Assembly (NCBI GenBank): GCA_965247255.1
Contig: CBDFGS010000009.1
Location: 310,001 to 374,000 of the forward strand
Origin: CBDFGS01 sp965247255
GTDB lineage: Bacteria; Chloroflexota; Dehalococcoidia; Lucifugimonadales; CAUZJF01
DNA: 64,000 nucleotides
Direction: 5' to 3'
This document shows, one piece after another, positions 8,861-17,952 of this stretch. A model generated the notes under the pieces. The model saw nothing but the letters and a program-made list of their open reading frames with translations, had not been told where the DNA came from and searched no databases. The stretch's first letter is position 1; every line of letters starts with the position of its first letter. The position numbers and the translations under genes were made by a program.

Positions 8861-8866
8861 ATTATA
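8861..8866 (-). promoter_or_regulatory. Putative -10 box of tsaC
   Basis: The minus strand reads TATAAT, a perfect sigma-70-type -10 hexamer, 47 bases upstream of the tsaC ATG. No good -35 match lies 16-18 bases further upstream, so this rests on the -10 alone. Confidence 0.4.
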
Positions 8867-9023
8867 GCATCCGTTGAACCTCGGGCTGCCGAATCCGCAT
8901 GGAGAACCCCCTAACTCAGACGCACAGGACTCGCACAAAAAGTCTCGCTCGGTGAATTGTCGTTCGACAGACTCAGAGCCTGCGCTGAGCTTGCCGAAAT
9001 GACGAACGATGAGTTTCAAACTA

Positions 9024-9070
9024 CGTTCGTGGTGAGCCCTTCGGCTACGATCAAGACAGGCCTGTCGAAG
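9024..9070 (+). repeat. Dispersed repeat copy
   Basis: The stretch containing GTTCGTGGTGAGCCCTTCGG is found again, inverted, at 51765-51815, with 22 identical bases followed by partly matching sequence ending in GACAG and TGTCGAA. Both copies lie in gene-free DNA. It looks like a short interspersed element or fragment of one. Confidence 0.7.
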
Positions 9071-9226
9071 AACGGCCCCGCGTTGCGAATTTCAAGCTAG
9101 TCTCTTGTTACACAAGGGGGTTTGGAAGGATTGCGGCTCAGCCGGACGTCTGCGGGCGTCAGTATCTACGATGCGTACTCTTGACCGTCGAAACGGAGCG
9201 GTGCTAGCCTTGGTGCACACTCGCCC

Positions 9227-10861
9227 ATGACCGACGAAACCAGCCCCCCAAGAGCAAAGACAAATGACGTGCCGGGGGTTTCTGCCGATCAGGGGCCGGA
9301 TACGCATCGACGTATGAACGGCGCTGCCGAATCGGTGCTGGTGGTCGACTTCGGCTCCCAGTACAGCAGGCTCATAGCGCGCCGCGTCAGGGCGGCCCAC
9401 GTCTACTGTGAGATCGTCCCTCACGACGCGACGTGGGACACCGTGGCGCCGCTCAATCCCAAGGGCGTCATCCTCTCCGGGGGGCCCGCCAGCGTGTACG
9501 AACCGGGGGCCCCTACACCGCCGGCGTGGGTCTTCGACCGCGGCCTCCCGGTGCTGGGGATATGCTACGGCCTGCAAGTACTCGCCCACGAGTTCGGGGG
9601 GAAGGTAGCGCCGGCGGCGAAGCGAGAGTATGGTCACGCCGATCTGCACCAGAGCTCCCCCGGCCACCCACTGTTCCGGGGTCTGCCTTCGACGATGCCG
9701 GTCTGGATGAGCCACGGGGACCAGATTGCCGAGCTGCCGCCGGGGTTCGCCTCGTTGGCTCACACCGATAACTCCCCCGTGGCTGCAGCGGGCAACGACC
9801 ACGGGATACTCGGGATCCAGTTCCATCCCGAGGTCGCGCACACGCCCGATGGGGCGGCCCTGCTGAAGAACTTCGTCCACGGGATCTGCGGGTGCCGGGG
9901 CCTCTGGACGCCGTCGAATTTCGTAGCCCAGGCGGTCCAGCGCGTCAGGGACCAGATCGCTGACGGGAGAGTCATCTGCGCCCTATCTGGCGGGGTGGAC
10001 TCCGCGGTGGCGGCAAGCCTGATACATCGAGCTGTGGGCGAACAGCTTACATGCATATTCGTCAACAACGGCCTCCTGCGCCGGGAAGAGCCGGAGCGTC
10101 TACTCGAGACGTTCCGCAAGCACCTCAGTATGGACGTCGTCTATAGCGACGATTCAGAGACCTTTCTGGGCGAGCTACGCGGAGTGGTGGACCCGGAGCA
10201 GAAACGGAGAGTCATCGGGCGCGAGTTCATCAGGGTTTTCGAGCGGGAGGCCCGACGGCTGGGGCGGGTCGATTTCCTTGCTCAAGGCACGCTCTACCCG
10301 GATGTCATCGAAAGCAAAACGGCGGAGAGCGGCGTGTCCGCCAAGATCAAGACCCACCACAACGTAGGTGGCCTTCCGGACGACATGAAGCTCAAGCTCG
10401 TCGAGCCGCTCCGGTATCTCTTCAAGGACGAGGTTCGGGAGATGGGGCTCGAGCTGGGCTTGCCCGAGGATATGGTGTATCGCCAGCCGTTCCCGGGCCC
10501 TGGGCTAGCGATCCGGCTTATAGGCGAGGTGACCGTGGACAAACTGGAGGTGCTGCGCGCTGCCGACTGGATAGTCATGGACGAGATCAAGGCCGGCGGA
10601 CTCTACCGCGAGCTATGGCAGAGCTTCGCGGTGCTGGCGGATACGCGGACCGTCGGCGTCACGGGTGACCACCGTACCTACGGCTCCGTCGTCGCCGTGC
10701 GCGCGGTCACCAGCGACGAGGCGATGACCGCCGACTGGGCGCGGCTGCCCTACGAGGTGCTTGCGCGAATCTCCACCCGGATCGCCAACGAGGTGCCGGG
10801 CGTTAACCGCGTCGTCTACGACGTGACGAGCAAGCCTCCGGGGACCATCGAGTGGGAGTAG
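9227..10861 (+). CDS. guaA: GMP synthase (glutamine-hydrolysing)
   Basis: GuaA aminates XMP to GMP using glutamine and ATP. Class I amidotransferase domain first: [15 protein letters not shown], the nucleophile Cys in [15 protein letters not shown], and the His-Glu pair in [11 protein letters not shown]. The ATP pyrophosphatase P-loop follows ([14 protein letters not shown]), then the dimerisation domain with [16 protein letters not shown] and C-terminal [10 protein letters not shown]. From 9227 the protein has 544 residues. An ATG at 9314 would give 515 residues with the Cys at about position 84, closer to typical GuaA, so the first 29 residues may not be translated. Neither start has a convincing ribosome site. 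Confidence 0.97.
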   Translation: MTDETSPPRAKTNDVPGVSADQGPDTHRRMNGAAESVLVVDFGSQYSRLIARRVRAAHVYCEIVPHDATWDTVAPLNPKGVILSGGPASVYEPGAPTPPAWVFDRGLPVLGICYGLQVLAHEFGGKVAPAAKREYGHADLHQSSPGHPLFRGLPSTMPVWMSHGDQIAELPPGFASLAHTDNSPVAAAGNDHGILGIQFHPEVAHTPDGAALLKNFVHGICGCRGLWTPSNFVAQAVQRVRDQIADGRVICALSGGVDSAVAASLIHRAVGEQLTCIFVNNGLLRREEPERLLETFRKHLSMDVVYSDDSETFLGELRGVVDPEQKRRVIGREFIRVFEREARRLGRVDFLAQGTLYPDVIESKTAESGVSAKIKTHHNVGGLPDDMKLKLVEPLRYLFKDEVREMGLELGLPEDMVYRQPFPGPGLAIRLIGEVTVDKLEVLRAADWIVMDEIKAGGLYRELWQSFAVLADTRTVGVTGDHRTYGSVVAVRAVTSDEAMTADWARLPYEVLARISTRIANEVPGVNRVVYDVTSKPPGTIEWE

Positions 10862-10888
10862 CCCGTAATCGTAGCGTCATGTATTCCC

Positions 10889-10913
10889 GTAGGCGCAGGT
10901 TTCAAACCTGCCC
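10889..10913 (+). repeat. REP palindrome, copy 1
   Basis: The palindrome GCAGGTTTCAAACCTGC sits in the short guaA-transposase gap. Its left flank is GTAGGC, where the other copies have GTAGGG. It lies about 50 bases upstream of the REP-associated transposase start, the usual arrangement for such genes. Confidence 0.85.
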
Positions 10914-10960
10914 TCTTTCCTGGCGCAACGCACGATATTCCCGAAGCGGAGTCATGACGG

Positions 10961-11632
10961 TTGTTGAGATTCGACCCTGATAAACACCACCGCCGATCAG
11001 TGCGCCTTCGCGGCTACGACTACAGCACTCCGGGAGCCTACTTTGTCACGATCTGCTCTTGGCAGCGTAAGTGCATGTTCGGCGAGGTCGTCGACGACGA
11101 GGTGCGTCCGAATGAGATCGGCCAGGCCATCGCCGAGACATGGGCGCGCCTGTCACAGCACTATTCGAGTGTCGAACTCGACGAGTTCATCGTGATGCCG
11201 AACCACATACACGGGGTCATTCTTTTGAAGGAACCCGCTTCTGATGTCGCGGGAGACAGGGCAGGTTTGAAACCTGCCCCTACACCGAACCAACGGCGGC
11301 GCCACGGTCTACCTGAGGTCGTTCGTGGGTTCAAGACATTCTCGGCCCGTCGGATCAATTCGTTGCGCGGTAATCCCGGCGCTCCGGTCTGGCAGCGCAA
11401 TTACTATGAACATGTCGTCCGAAATGAAGAAGAACTGAACCGGATAAGACAATACGTCCGGGATAATCCAGTCAAATGGTCAGACGACGTCGACAATCCA
11501 AAGAACATCGCGTATTCGATTGATGCACGTATATTTCGCCCAGCGAGTATGTCTTTCGTAGGGGCAGGTTTCAAACCTGCCCTCGGATCGCGTCGGAGCG
11601 CGCTGCCAAGGAACGAAGGCTCTACCACATGA
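10961..11632 (+). CDS. REP-associated tyrosine transposase (RAYT, Y1/HUH type)
   Basis: The N-terminal region has the Y1 transposase pattern: YFVTICSWQRKCMFG, then the HUH metal motif in VMPNHIHGVILL (His82 and His84 counted from 10961), then the catalytic Tyr in WQRNYYEHVVRNEEE (Tyr148/149). RAYTs are single-domain transposases thought to mobilise REP palindromes. The start is TTG 10961 or TTG 10964; no in-frame ATG is nearby. Two REP palindromes fall inside the reading frame and are translated, giving RAGLKPAPT and VGAGFKPAL. The last of these lies in a C-terminal tail that is probably not part of the original enzyme. The stop overlaps the purD ATG (ATGA). Confidence 0.93.
   Translation: MLRFDPDKHHRRSVRLRGYDYSTPGAYFVTICSWQRKCMFGEVVDDEVRPNEIGQAIAETWARLSQHYSSVELDEFIVMPNHIHGVILLKEPASDVAGDRAGLKPAPTPNQRRRHGLPEVVRGFKTFSARRINSLRGNPGAPVWQRNYYEHVVRNEEELNRIRQYVRDNPVKWSDDVDNPKNIAYSIDARIFRPASMSFVGAGFKPALGSRRSALPRNEGSTT
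11259..11283 (-). repeat. REP palindrome, copy 2, inside the transposase frame
   Basis: This copy is the exact reverse complement of the 25-base copy at 11558-11582. It interrupts the RAYT coding sequence between the HUH motif and the catalytic Tyr without breaking the frame, and is read as a Gly/Lys/Pro-containing insert. Confidence 0.9.
11558..11582 (+). repeat. REP palindrome, copy 3, in the transposase 3' end
   Basis: The repeat GTAGGGGCAGGTTTC and its complementary arm lie in the last 75 bases of the RAYT reading frame, just before purD. Its orientation is opposite to copy 2, so copies 2 and 3 form an inverted pair about 275 bases apart. Confidence 0.9.
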
Positions 11633-12900
11633 AGGTCCTCGTTGTGGGGAACGGCGGCCGTGAGCACGCCATCGCCTGGAAGCTCAACCAGAGCCCCAAC
11701 GTCGATAGCCTCGTAGTTGCGCCCGGCAACGCGGGGACCGCCGCCTTTGCCGAGAACATCGCCATCGCCCCCACCGACCTGGACGCCCTTCTCGATTACG
11801 CCGAGGAAGAGTCGGTCGACCTCACGATCGTGGGGCCGGAAACACCTCTCGCAGATGGCATCGCGGACCGGTTTCAGGAAGCCGGGCTGGCGGTCTTTGG
11901 GCCGACAGCCGCCGCCGCTCGCATCGAGACGAGCAAGAGCTTCGCGAAAGAGCTAATGGTGCGCCACGGAATCCCCACCGGTCGCGCCGAGGTCTTCGAC
12001 GACTTCGATGCGGCAACCCGCTACGTGCGGGACTGTACGATGCCCGTGGCGGTAAAGGCGGACGGGCTCGCCGCCGGCAAGGGCGTCGTAGTGGCAAACA
12101 CCCGCCGGGAGGCCGAGGAAGCCCTGCGACAACTCATGCTGGAGAAGGAGCTCGGGGACGCCGGCGAACGGGTGCTTATCGAGGAGTTTCTCGAAGGGCC
12201 GGAGATCAGCGTTTTTGCTTTCGTGGACGGAGAGGTGGTGTCGCCGATGGTCGCGGCCTGCGACTACAAGCGGGCATTCGACGGCGACTCAGGGCCTCTT
12301 ACAGGGGGGATGGGAGCCTACAGCCCGCCCTCCGACGACCTGTGGAACGATGACATGCGCCGCCGAGTCCGAGCTGAGATTATGGAGCCAGTCGCACGGG
12401 CGATGGTTGAAGAGGGATGCTCGTACCGCGGCGCCCTATACGCCGGCCTAATGATCACGGGAGACGGGCCAAAGGTGATCGAGTTCAATTGCCGCCTGGG
12501 CGACCCCGAGACACAGGTCGTCCTGCCGAGACTGAGGTCCGACCTGCTGGATGTCATGTCGGCGGTGGCGCTCGGCGACCTCAGCGGCGTATCCCTGGAC
12601 TGGGACCCTCGGGTCTGCGTGGGCGTCGTCATCGCCTCAGGGGGGTACCCTGGCGAATACGAGAGGGGGTACCCGATTCGGGGCATCGAAGACGTCGATA
12701 GCGAGGTCATGGTGTTCCACGCCGGCACCCTCGCGAGGAACGGTGACCCGCCCGCAGTAGTATCCGCCGGCGGTCGAGTGCTGACGATAGCCGCCCTCGG
12801 TGAGACGTACGAAGAGGCGCGCCGCAGAGCTTATGACAACGCAGCCCGCGTGCGATTCGAGGGCTCCTTCTACCGCGGGGACATCGCCCTACTAACCTAG
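11629..12900 (+). CDS. purD: Phosphoribosylamine-glycine ligase
   Basis: PurD, an ATP-grasp enzyme, joins glycine to phosphoribosylamine in purine synthesis step 2. The 423-residue product starts MKVLVVGNGGREHAIAW, has VKADGLAAGKGVVVA in the ATP-binding subdomain, SPMVAACDYKRAFDGDSGP, GGMGAYSP, and the metal-binding FNCRLGDPETQVVLPRL. Length is normal. The ATG overlaps the stop of the RAYT upstream, so the mobile gene has been spliced against the purD start without damage. It stands apart from purE-purB-purC by about 4.4 kb. Confidence 0.97.
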   Translation: MKVLVVGNGGREHAIAWKLNQSPNVDSLVVAPGNAGTAAFAENIAIAPTDLDALLDYAEEESVDLTIVGPETPLADGIADRFQEAGLAVFGPTAAAARIETSKSFAKELMVRHGIPTGRAEVFDDFDAATRYVRDCTMPVAVKADGLAAGKGVVVANTRREAEEALRQLMLEKELGDAGERVLIEEFLEGPEISVFAFVDGEVVSPMVAACDYKRAFDGDSGPLTGGMGAYSPPSDDLWNDDMRRRVRAEIMEPVARAMVEEGCSYRGALYAGLMITGDGPKVIEFNCRLGDPETQVVLPRLRSDLLDVMSAVALGDLSGVSLDWDPRVCVGVVIASGGYPGEYERGYPIRGIEDVDSEVMVFHAGTLARNGDPPAVVSAGGRVLTIAALGETYEEARRRAYDNAARVRFEGSFYRGDIALLT

Positions 12901-13076
12901 CGACGGGCCCGTAAACTCCGCGCTCTACTCGGCGCACGCACAATCTCGCTGACCTACGGGAAAAGTCCCACGCTTCTATTGGTCCCCGGCCGTGCGTTTG
13001 CCCTGGCCCCTTCCGCGTCGCATCTGGCCTGCGCGATAATAGCGTAACTGAAGTAGGAATTAGGGGAAGCTAGCCT

Positions 13077-15764
13077 TTGTTAACTACTTCGTGGGCCCGG
13101 AAGACGCTAATCGCGCTGATGGCGCTTGGCGTATTGCTGGTCCTGTTCTTCGCTTTCGACTGGTTTCCAGCCCTCGACGACGTCCGTGAGGAGGTCCGGG
13201 GCGTTGGGGAGCCTGAGTTGCGTTGCGTCCAGGGCGTTTGCGAGGAAGTGGCCCCATCACCCCCCTTGTTGGAACGGTGGTGGCGGACTTCGATCGTCTA
13301 CCTCCAAATCGTCGCCTTGGGAATGCTGCTCGCGACCGTAGCCGCCGCGACCACGGAGGCATTGCTGTCGGGTGCGCGTGGCACTGAGCAACCGGCCCCT
13401 GCGAAGAGAGCGGGACTGCCTGGGCGGAACCCGGCAGAGGTGTCGTCCGCTAGTACTTTGTTAGCTCTGGATCTCCCTGGACTAGTGATGGCCGCGCTCG
13501 TCTTTGGCCCTCTCCTTGGTATAAGCCGGTTCGTCTTGGCGTTCTTCGCTGCGATCTTGGTGGGGCCGGTCCTCTTCCGGTCCTTTGGCGCAAGGACACG
13601 CGAACACCAGGCAGACGCCGAGGAGGGGACGGCTGCTCCTGCCGAAGAAGCCTCGCAGTCCTGGTCACATGAGCTGAAGGAAAGCGTCGCTGAGTGGGCG
13701 CTCGCTGCCCGGCGCTACCTTTTGGCGCTGGCACTCATCGTTCTCGTGACCAGCATCATCGCCGGTCCGGCCCTGGACCTTGTGAGCGCCCAGGCTATGG
13801 ACGAGGTGGTGGGCGACGGCGTCGTCGGCATCGTCCTGGCAGCCACGGTTGGCCTGCTTATCGGCCCCCGACTGCTATTGGCTGTACCTGCCGCGTTGTT
13901 GCTGGTAGTGATGGGGATGGGCTTGGCCCCGGTAGCAGCTCTCCTATTTGTTGTGGCAACCCCAGGCCGCGTGGGCCTCCGTAGTCTCGCAAAGCTCTCG
14001 CCGCGAAGCCGTGAGGCCGGGCTCACGGCAGCAACTTGGGCTGTTGGAATCGCTGGTGGGCTTGCGCTCTTGCAGCTCTCTGCCCTACCCGGTAGCGATA
14101 CTTCGGTCGCCCGTACGTCGGACCCCAGCGCCCCAACGATCTTTGCGGACGCGACCGAGATCTCGGGGACGGGTTTCGTCCACACCCAGCACGAGGAGAT
14201 GTTCCCGTTTGGCGGGGGAGTCGTGGTCTCCGACTTCGACGGGGATGGGCTGGACGACATCTTCGTCGCGAACTCCAACGGCCCCAACGCACTCTATCGT
14301 AACGATGGGGATGCGACGTTTACCGACGTCGCCGAGATGGCTGGCGTTGACGACGCACTTGGCAGAAGCAACGGTGGGTGCGCCGCCGACTACGACAACG
14401 ACGGCGACCGGGACTTGTACCTGACCAACTACGGGCCCAGCAGACTTTTCGCCAACAATGGGGACGGTACCTTCACGGATGCCACCGCCCAGGCGGGGGT
14501 CCATGACCCCAGCTCGGGAGGCCCGGACGACGCCGGAGACCTGGATGTTAAGAGGTCGATGGGATGCGCGTGGGGCGACTACGACGCGGACGGGTTTGTA
14601 GACTTGATAATCGTCCGGCATCTGCACGAGTACGGGGCCATGACGATGTCGAACAGAGACTTCTATGAACGTACAGGTGGACTGGTCCTCTTCCGGAACA
14701 ACGGCGATGGCACTTTTGTTGACACGACCACGCTTCTCGGCGAGACCGAGAGGACTAGGATGATCGCGGGCGACAACATCGTGCCTGAGGGTGAGCCTGT
14801 ACGGGATACGGATGTTACAAGGGGCGTCGACTTCAATGAGATTTGGGGCACAGGATTCCAGCCGGGCTGGGCCGATTTCGACAACGACGGCGACCTGGAC
14901 CTTTACGTCGTCAACGACCTTGGACTTGAGATTCAGCCCAACGTGATGTGGCGGAACGACGGCCCCGGCACCGATGGGGATTGGGTCTTCTCCGACGTCT
15001 CGATTGAGTCGAACGCCAACCCCTCCATCAACGGCATGTCCTTAGCCGTGGCGGACTACGATCGAGACGGGTTTTTGGACGTGTTCATGACCAATATTGG
15101 GGACAACGTTCTGCTACGCCACGATGGCAACAGCCTATCCTTCACCGACGTGACTCAGGAGGCGGCAGCAGCCGTCGGCAAGATAGGCGACGAGAGTAGA
15201 GTGGCCTGGGGCGCCGTCTTCTTCGACTTCGATAACGATATGGACGAGGACCTCTACGTCGTCAGCGGCCACTTGAACTTTGTCTTCCCAGTCAACCCGA
15301 AGGAGCAGCCCAACGTTCTCCTTCGCAACGATGGCGGTGCGTTCAGCGACGTATCGAACATCAGCGGGGCTGATGACGCCGGCGTGGGCCGAGGCGCCGC
15401 CTACCTCGACTTCAACGGCGATGGCTGCCTCGACCTATTCATAACGAACTACGGCCAGCAGGCCAAACTACTCCAGAACGCGTGCGATACCGGCAATAGC
15501 TGGCTGGTGATTCAGCCCGTGGGCACCGTGAGCAACCGGGACGGCATTGGCGCGCGCATCTCAGTTGTGACGGGAGATGTGACGCAGATAAGGGAGATCG
15601 CCAGCGGCGCAAGCCAGATGGGCCAGAACATGCTCGCTGCGCACTTCGGTATGGGCTCCGCCCAGACGGCGGACGTGGTCACGGTGAGGTGGCCGAGCGG
15701 TGTGGAGGTGACGCTCGCCGACGTGGCGTCAAACCAACGGGTGATAGTGACCGAGCCGCGCTGA
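13077..15764 (+). CDS. Membrane-anchored FG-GAP/ASPIC-UnbV protein (CRTAC1-like)
   Basis: The 895-residue product has two parts. Residues 1-340 form a hydrophobic region with about 7-8 membrane segments (first one IALMALGVLLVLFFAF) that I do not recognise. From about residue 385 there are at least seven FG-GAP/VCBS blades with EF-hand-like calcium loops: DFDGDGLDD, DYDNDGDRD, DYDADGFVD, DFDNDGDLD, DYDRDGFLD, DFDNDMDED and DFNGDGCLD. The C-terminus is an ASPIC/UnbV domain (GARISVVTGD, FGMGSAQTADVVTVRWPSG). Such propellers are normally extracellular and bind Ca2+ or other proteins. The start is a TTG with GGGGA about 10 bases upstream; later Met codons in the first helix are possible. Fusion of a polytopic domain to this propeller is uncommon. 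Confidence 0.85.
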   Translation: MLTTSWARKTLIALMALGVLLVLFFAFDWFPALDDVREEVRGVGEPELRCVQGVCEEVAPSPPLLERWWRTSIVYLQIVALGMLLATVAAATTEALLSGARGTEQPAPAKRAGLPGRNPAEVSSASTLLALDLPGLVMAALVFGPLLGISRFVLAFFAAILVGPVLFRSFGARTREHQADAEEGTAAPAEEASQSWSHELKESVAEWALAARRYLLALALIVLVTSIIAGPALDLVSAQAMDEVVGDGVVGIVLAATVGLLIGPRLLLAVPAALLLVVMGMGLAPVAALLFVVATPGRVGLRSLAKLSPRSREAGLTAATWAVGIAGGLALLQLSALPGSDTSVARTSDPSAPTIFADATEISGTGFVHTQHEEMFPFGGGVVVSDFDGDGLDDIFVANSNGPNALYRNDGDATFTDVAEMAGVDDALGRSNGGCAADYDNDGDRDLYLTNYGPSRLFANNGDGTFTDATAQAGVHDPSSGGPDDAGDLDVKRSMGCAWGDYDADGFVDLIIVRHLHEYGAMTMSNRDFYERTGGLVLFRNNGDGTFVDTTTLLGETERTRMIAGDNIVPEGEPVRDTDVTRGVDFNEIWGTGFQPGWADFDNDGDLDLYVVNDLGLEIQPNVMWRNDGPGTDGDWVFSDVSIESNANPSINGMSLAVADYDRDGFLDVFMTNIGDNVLLRHDGNSLSFTDVTQEAAAAVGKIGDESRVAWGAVFFDFDNDMDEDLYVVSGHLNFVFPVNPKEQPNVLLRNDGGAFSDVSNISGADDAGVGRGAAYLDFNGDGCLDLFITNYGQQAKLLQNACDTGNSWLVIQPVGTVSNRDGIGARISVVTGDVTQIREIASGASQMGQNMLAAHFGMGSAQTADVVTVRWPSGVEVTLADVASNQRVIVTEPR

Positions 15765-15792
15765 TACGGGCTGCCGGCGGGGATTCGGCCGT

Positions 15793-15901
15793 GTCACGCT
15801 GAGTCCCGCCTCGGGGCGAAGAGTCTAAGGGCGCAGTCGGCTCTATCGCCGTAGTGGTTGATGCCAACGCCCCTTAGATTCTTCGCTGCGCCCGGAATGA
15901 C
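15793..15901 (+). repeat. MITE-like inverted-repeat element
   Basis: Two imperfect complementary arms face each other across about 40 bases. The left arm ends GGGGCGAAGAGTCTAAGGG, and the right arm is CCCTTAGATTCTTCGC followed by CCGGAATGAC. The same arm design occurs at 29214-29310. No gene is present inside. Confidence 0.75.
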
Positions 15902-16001
15902 ATTGCCTACCTATGCGCACTGCTGAGACGACCACATCGCCCGCCTGATGTCACACGGAGTCTCATGGCCCCTCGGTTCCGACACCCCTGCAGTCCCGCC
16001 T

Positions 16002-16415
16002 CTATGTTCCACCCTTGGCGCCCAGTTGCTCCAGCAACCCCAGCCCGTCCCACGCGTCCCAGCCCTCCATGACCTGTCCGTCGACGATGCGGTCGAAGCT
16101 CATCCCGGTGACACTGACGCGTTTGCCTGTGGGCGCGAGCCCTTTGTACTCGCCCTTGTGGGTGCCTGTCAGCGTCCATCGGGTGGCGACTCGGTCGCCC
16201 TGCGCAACCACGTCGTCCAGGTCAATCTGGATGTCTGGGAAGGCTTTATGGATCACGAGCCACTGTGCCTTGAATGCCTCGAGCGAAGTCCCGAACTCGG
16301 GGTTGTGACCCACGGCATCGGGGGCGATCATGGCGTCTGCCGCGTCGACGTTGTGCTGGTTCCAGATCTCCTGGAAAAACCTTCGTATTGTTGCTGCGTT
16401 CTCTATTTCCGACAC
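16002..16415 (-). CDS. Ester cyclase / SnoaL-like protein
   Basis: The 137-residue product fits the SnoaL-like NTF2-fold family (ester cyclases): an N-terminal helix IRRFFQEIWNQHN, then DAVGHNPEFGTSLEAFKA, AFPDIQIDLDDVVAQGDRVATRW and the C-terminal GLLEQLGA. These small cone-shaped proteins bind or cyclise hydrophobic substrates; the substrate here is unknown. The GTG start is secure because GGAGGTGATCA lies just upstream. It is divergent from nothing obvious and probably monocistronic. Confidence 0.82.
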   Translation of the reverse strand: MSEIENAATIRRFFQEIWNQHNVDAADAMIAPDAVGHNPEFGTSLEAFKAQWLVIHKAFPDIQIDLDDVVAQGDRVATRWTLTGTHKGEYKGLAPTGKRVSVTGMSFDRIVDGQVMEGWDAWDGLGLLEQLGAKGGT

Positions 16416-16470
16416 TGATCACCTCCGTTACCTGCTGAGTAGATTGTTGGCCCCACCGCTACGACTGACT

Positions 16471-16512
16471 TGCTAGCCCAGTCCTTACATTCCTCGCTGC
16501 GTTTGGAATGAC
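16471..16512 (+). repeat. Single arm of the MITE-like repeat
   Basis: The sequence around CATTCCTCGCTGCG and GGAATGACAGG matches the right arm of the elements at 15793 and 29214. No left arm is nearby, so this is a solo arm or decayed copy. Confidence 0.5.
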
Positions 16513-16542
16513 AGGAGGCTGGTCTTCGTGCGCGATGCAATG

Positions 16543-17139
16543 CTAGACGCAGACCGTCTGCCGCGCTGGGAGCTCCTTGACATCGGGGTCCGCTTGAATT
16601 GTGCCCTGGATCAGGCCGAAAAGCTCTCGGAGCTTTTGCCCCTTGGGGCCCGGGTCGCCTCCATATATCTCGTCAACCCATTCAACCGTCTTGGTCGATT
16701 CGCCATTCGTGACTTTCAGACGATACGTAGTGGTTGGCGCGCCGGGCTCAAGGACTCGCACGTTGAACCTCTCCGGGTAGCTGAAGAAAGCGACCTCGAT
16801 CACCTTGTCATATATCGCCGTGAGCTGAACGTCAGTAAGACCGATCGGGATGGTCGAGAACAGGCCCACGTTGATTTCCTTCACATACGTGCCCTGAAAT
16901 AGGTCAAGGGTATCGGTCAGGCAAGCCCCCGCGGAGAACGAGAACGCGAAGTTCGGCTGGAGCACAGGTGGCGGGACGATCACGGTGGCTGCTGGCGAGG
17001 GAGGGCCGACCGTAACATCTCCGCCTGCAGTGACCTCGGAACTTGACCCCGGCTGGGCCGCATCTCCGCATGAGGCCGCCGCGATCATTGCGGCAAGTAC
17101 GACCAATTGCAGACCCATAGTGCTGATCGTGCGACTCAT
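16543..17139 (-). CDS. Predicted lipoprotein of unknown function
   Basis: The product is about 198 residues. It begins MSRTISTMG, then a hydrophobic stretch and a lipobox ending AAASC, so it should be lipidated at Cys24 and exported. A Pro/Val/Thr-rich linker (residues 25-60) leads to a soluble domain of roughly 135 residues with no motif I recognise. Start 17139 is preferred over 17154 because GGAG lies nine bases upstream. It is divergently placed from purE. Confidence 0.75.
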   Translation of the reverse strand: MSRTISTMGLQLVVLAAMIAAASCGDAAQPGSSSEVTAGGDVTVGPPSPAATVIVPPPVLQPNFAFSFSAGACLTDTLDLFQGTYVKEINVGLFSTIPIGLTDVQLTAIYDKVIEVAFFSYPERFNVRVLEPGAPTTTYRLKVTNGESTKTVEWVDEIYGGDPGPKGQKLRELFGLIQGTIQADPDVKELPARQTVCV

Positions 17140-17251
17140 CGAAGTGCTCTCCAAAGGCCGATCACGTTCGTTTTCTCGGCCAGTATTGTCCGGCGAACCG
17201 CGGTCCTGATTGATGACAGCGTTCGTGGGTGCGAACTCAAGCCCCGCCTAG

Positions 17252-17257
17252 TATAAT
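17252..17257 (+). promoter_or_regulatory. Putative -10 box upstream of purE
   Basis: TATAAT occurs 85 bases before the purE ATG, in the gap between the divergent lipoprotein and purE. No strong -35 match is visible, so the call rests on the perfect -10. Confidence 0.45.
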
Positions 17258-17341
17258 CGCCGCGGCGATCACAAGAATATCAGGCTGGCAAATCGGTGCT
17301 TGCCCCCCTGAGCAGATCGAATGGAAAGAGAGGATGGACCC

Positions 17342-17800
17342 ATGCCGCTTGTTGGCGTCGTAATGGGGAGCAAGTCCGACGAGGGTGTGTTGCAAGAGAC
17401 TTCGGAGGTGCTGGGACAAATGGGAGTCGAGCACGAGCTCGTGGTGGCCTCCGCGCATCGCACGCCAGAGAAGGTGCGTGAGTACGCTCAGACGGCCCGC
17501 GAGCGTGGCATAGAGGTGCTCATAGCGGCCGCGGGCGGCTCGGCCGGACTGCCGGGCGTCCTCGCTTCCTGGACCACCCTTCCTATCATCGGGATACCCC
17601 TGCCCTCCAGCGACCTCAAGGGTGTGGATGCGCTCTACGCCATCGCCCAGATGCCCCCGGGCATTCCGGTGGCCTGCGTCGCCGTGGGCTCGTGGGGAGC
17701 GCGGAACGCGGCGTTTCTGGCCGCTCAGATCCTGGGGGCCAAACACGAGAACATCCGGAAGGCCTACGACGAGTATCGCGAAGGGCTGAAGAGCCGCTAA
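17342..17800 (+). CDS. purE: N5-carboxyaminoimidazole ribonucleotide mutase
   Basis: Class I PurE converts N5-CAIR to CAIR in purine synthesis. The 152-residue product begins MPLVGVVMGSKSDEG and contains VASAHRTPEKV, AAAGGSAGLPGVLA and GIPLPSS, the canonical active-site loops. ATG 17342 is chosen over ATG 17321 because an AGAGAGGA ribosome site lies eight bases upstream and the protein then begins as the family does. No purK is nearby. It leads a plus-strand group with purB and purC. Confidence 0.96.
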   Translation: MPLVGVVMGSKSDEGVLQETSEVLGQMGVEHELVVASAHRTPEKVREYAQTARERGIEVLIAAAGGSAGLPGVLASWTTLPIIGIPLPSSDLKGVDALYAIAQMPPGIPVACVAVGSWGARNAAFLAAQILGAKHENIRKAYDEYREGLKSR

Positions 17801-17952
17801 TAGCTTGGGCGGTCAACGCGGTTCTGAAAGGTCTGACGCCCTGCTGCCCACGCTGGCGTGCCCCAAGGGCCGAATCTGCGCCGTCGCGGCCCAGCCAGCT
17901 TCTGAACGACAACAACCGACATTTAGCTGCGTGTGAACTTACGGAGGGTTAG

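Larger units (their letters stand above)
8815..9226. other. Divergent intergenic region between tsaC and guaA, with promoter-like site and repeat debris
   Basis: No credible gene was found in this 412-bp gap. It holds a minus-strand TATAAT (8861-8866), a run with self-complementary pieces around 8960-9005 (TTCGACAG and CTGAGCTTGCCGAA), and the dispersed repeat at 9024-9070. The promoter for guaA must also lie here, but no clear -35/-10 pair was seen. Confidence 0.6.

Noticed and set aside
10954..10980. ATG at 10954 as RAYT start
   Set aside because: It is out of frame with the transposase and meets a stop after eight codons; the TTG at 10961 or 10964 is used instead.
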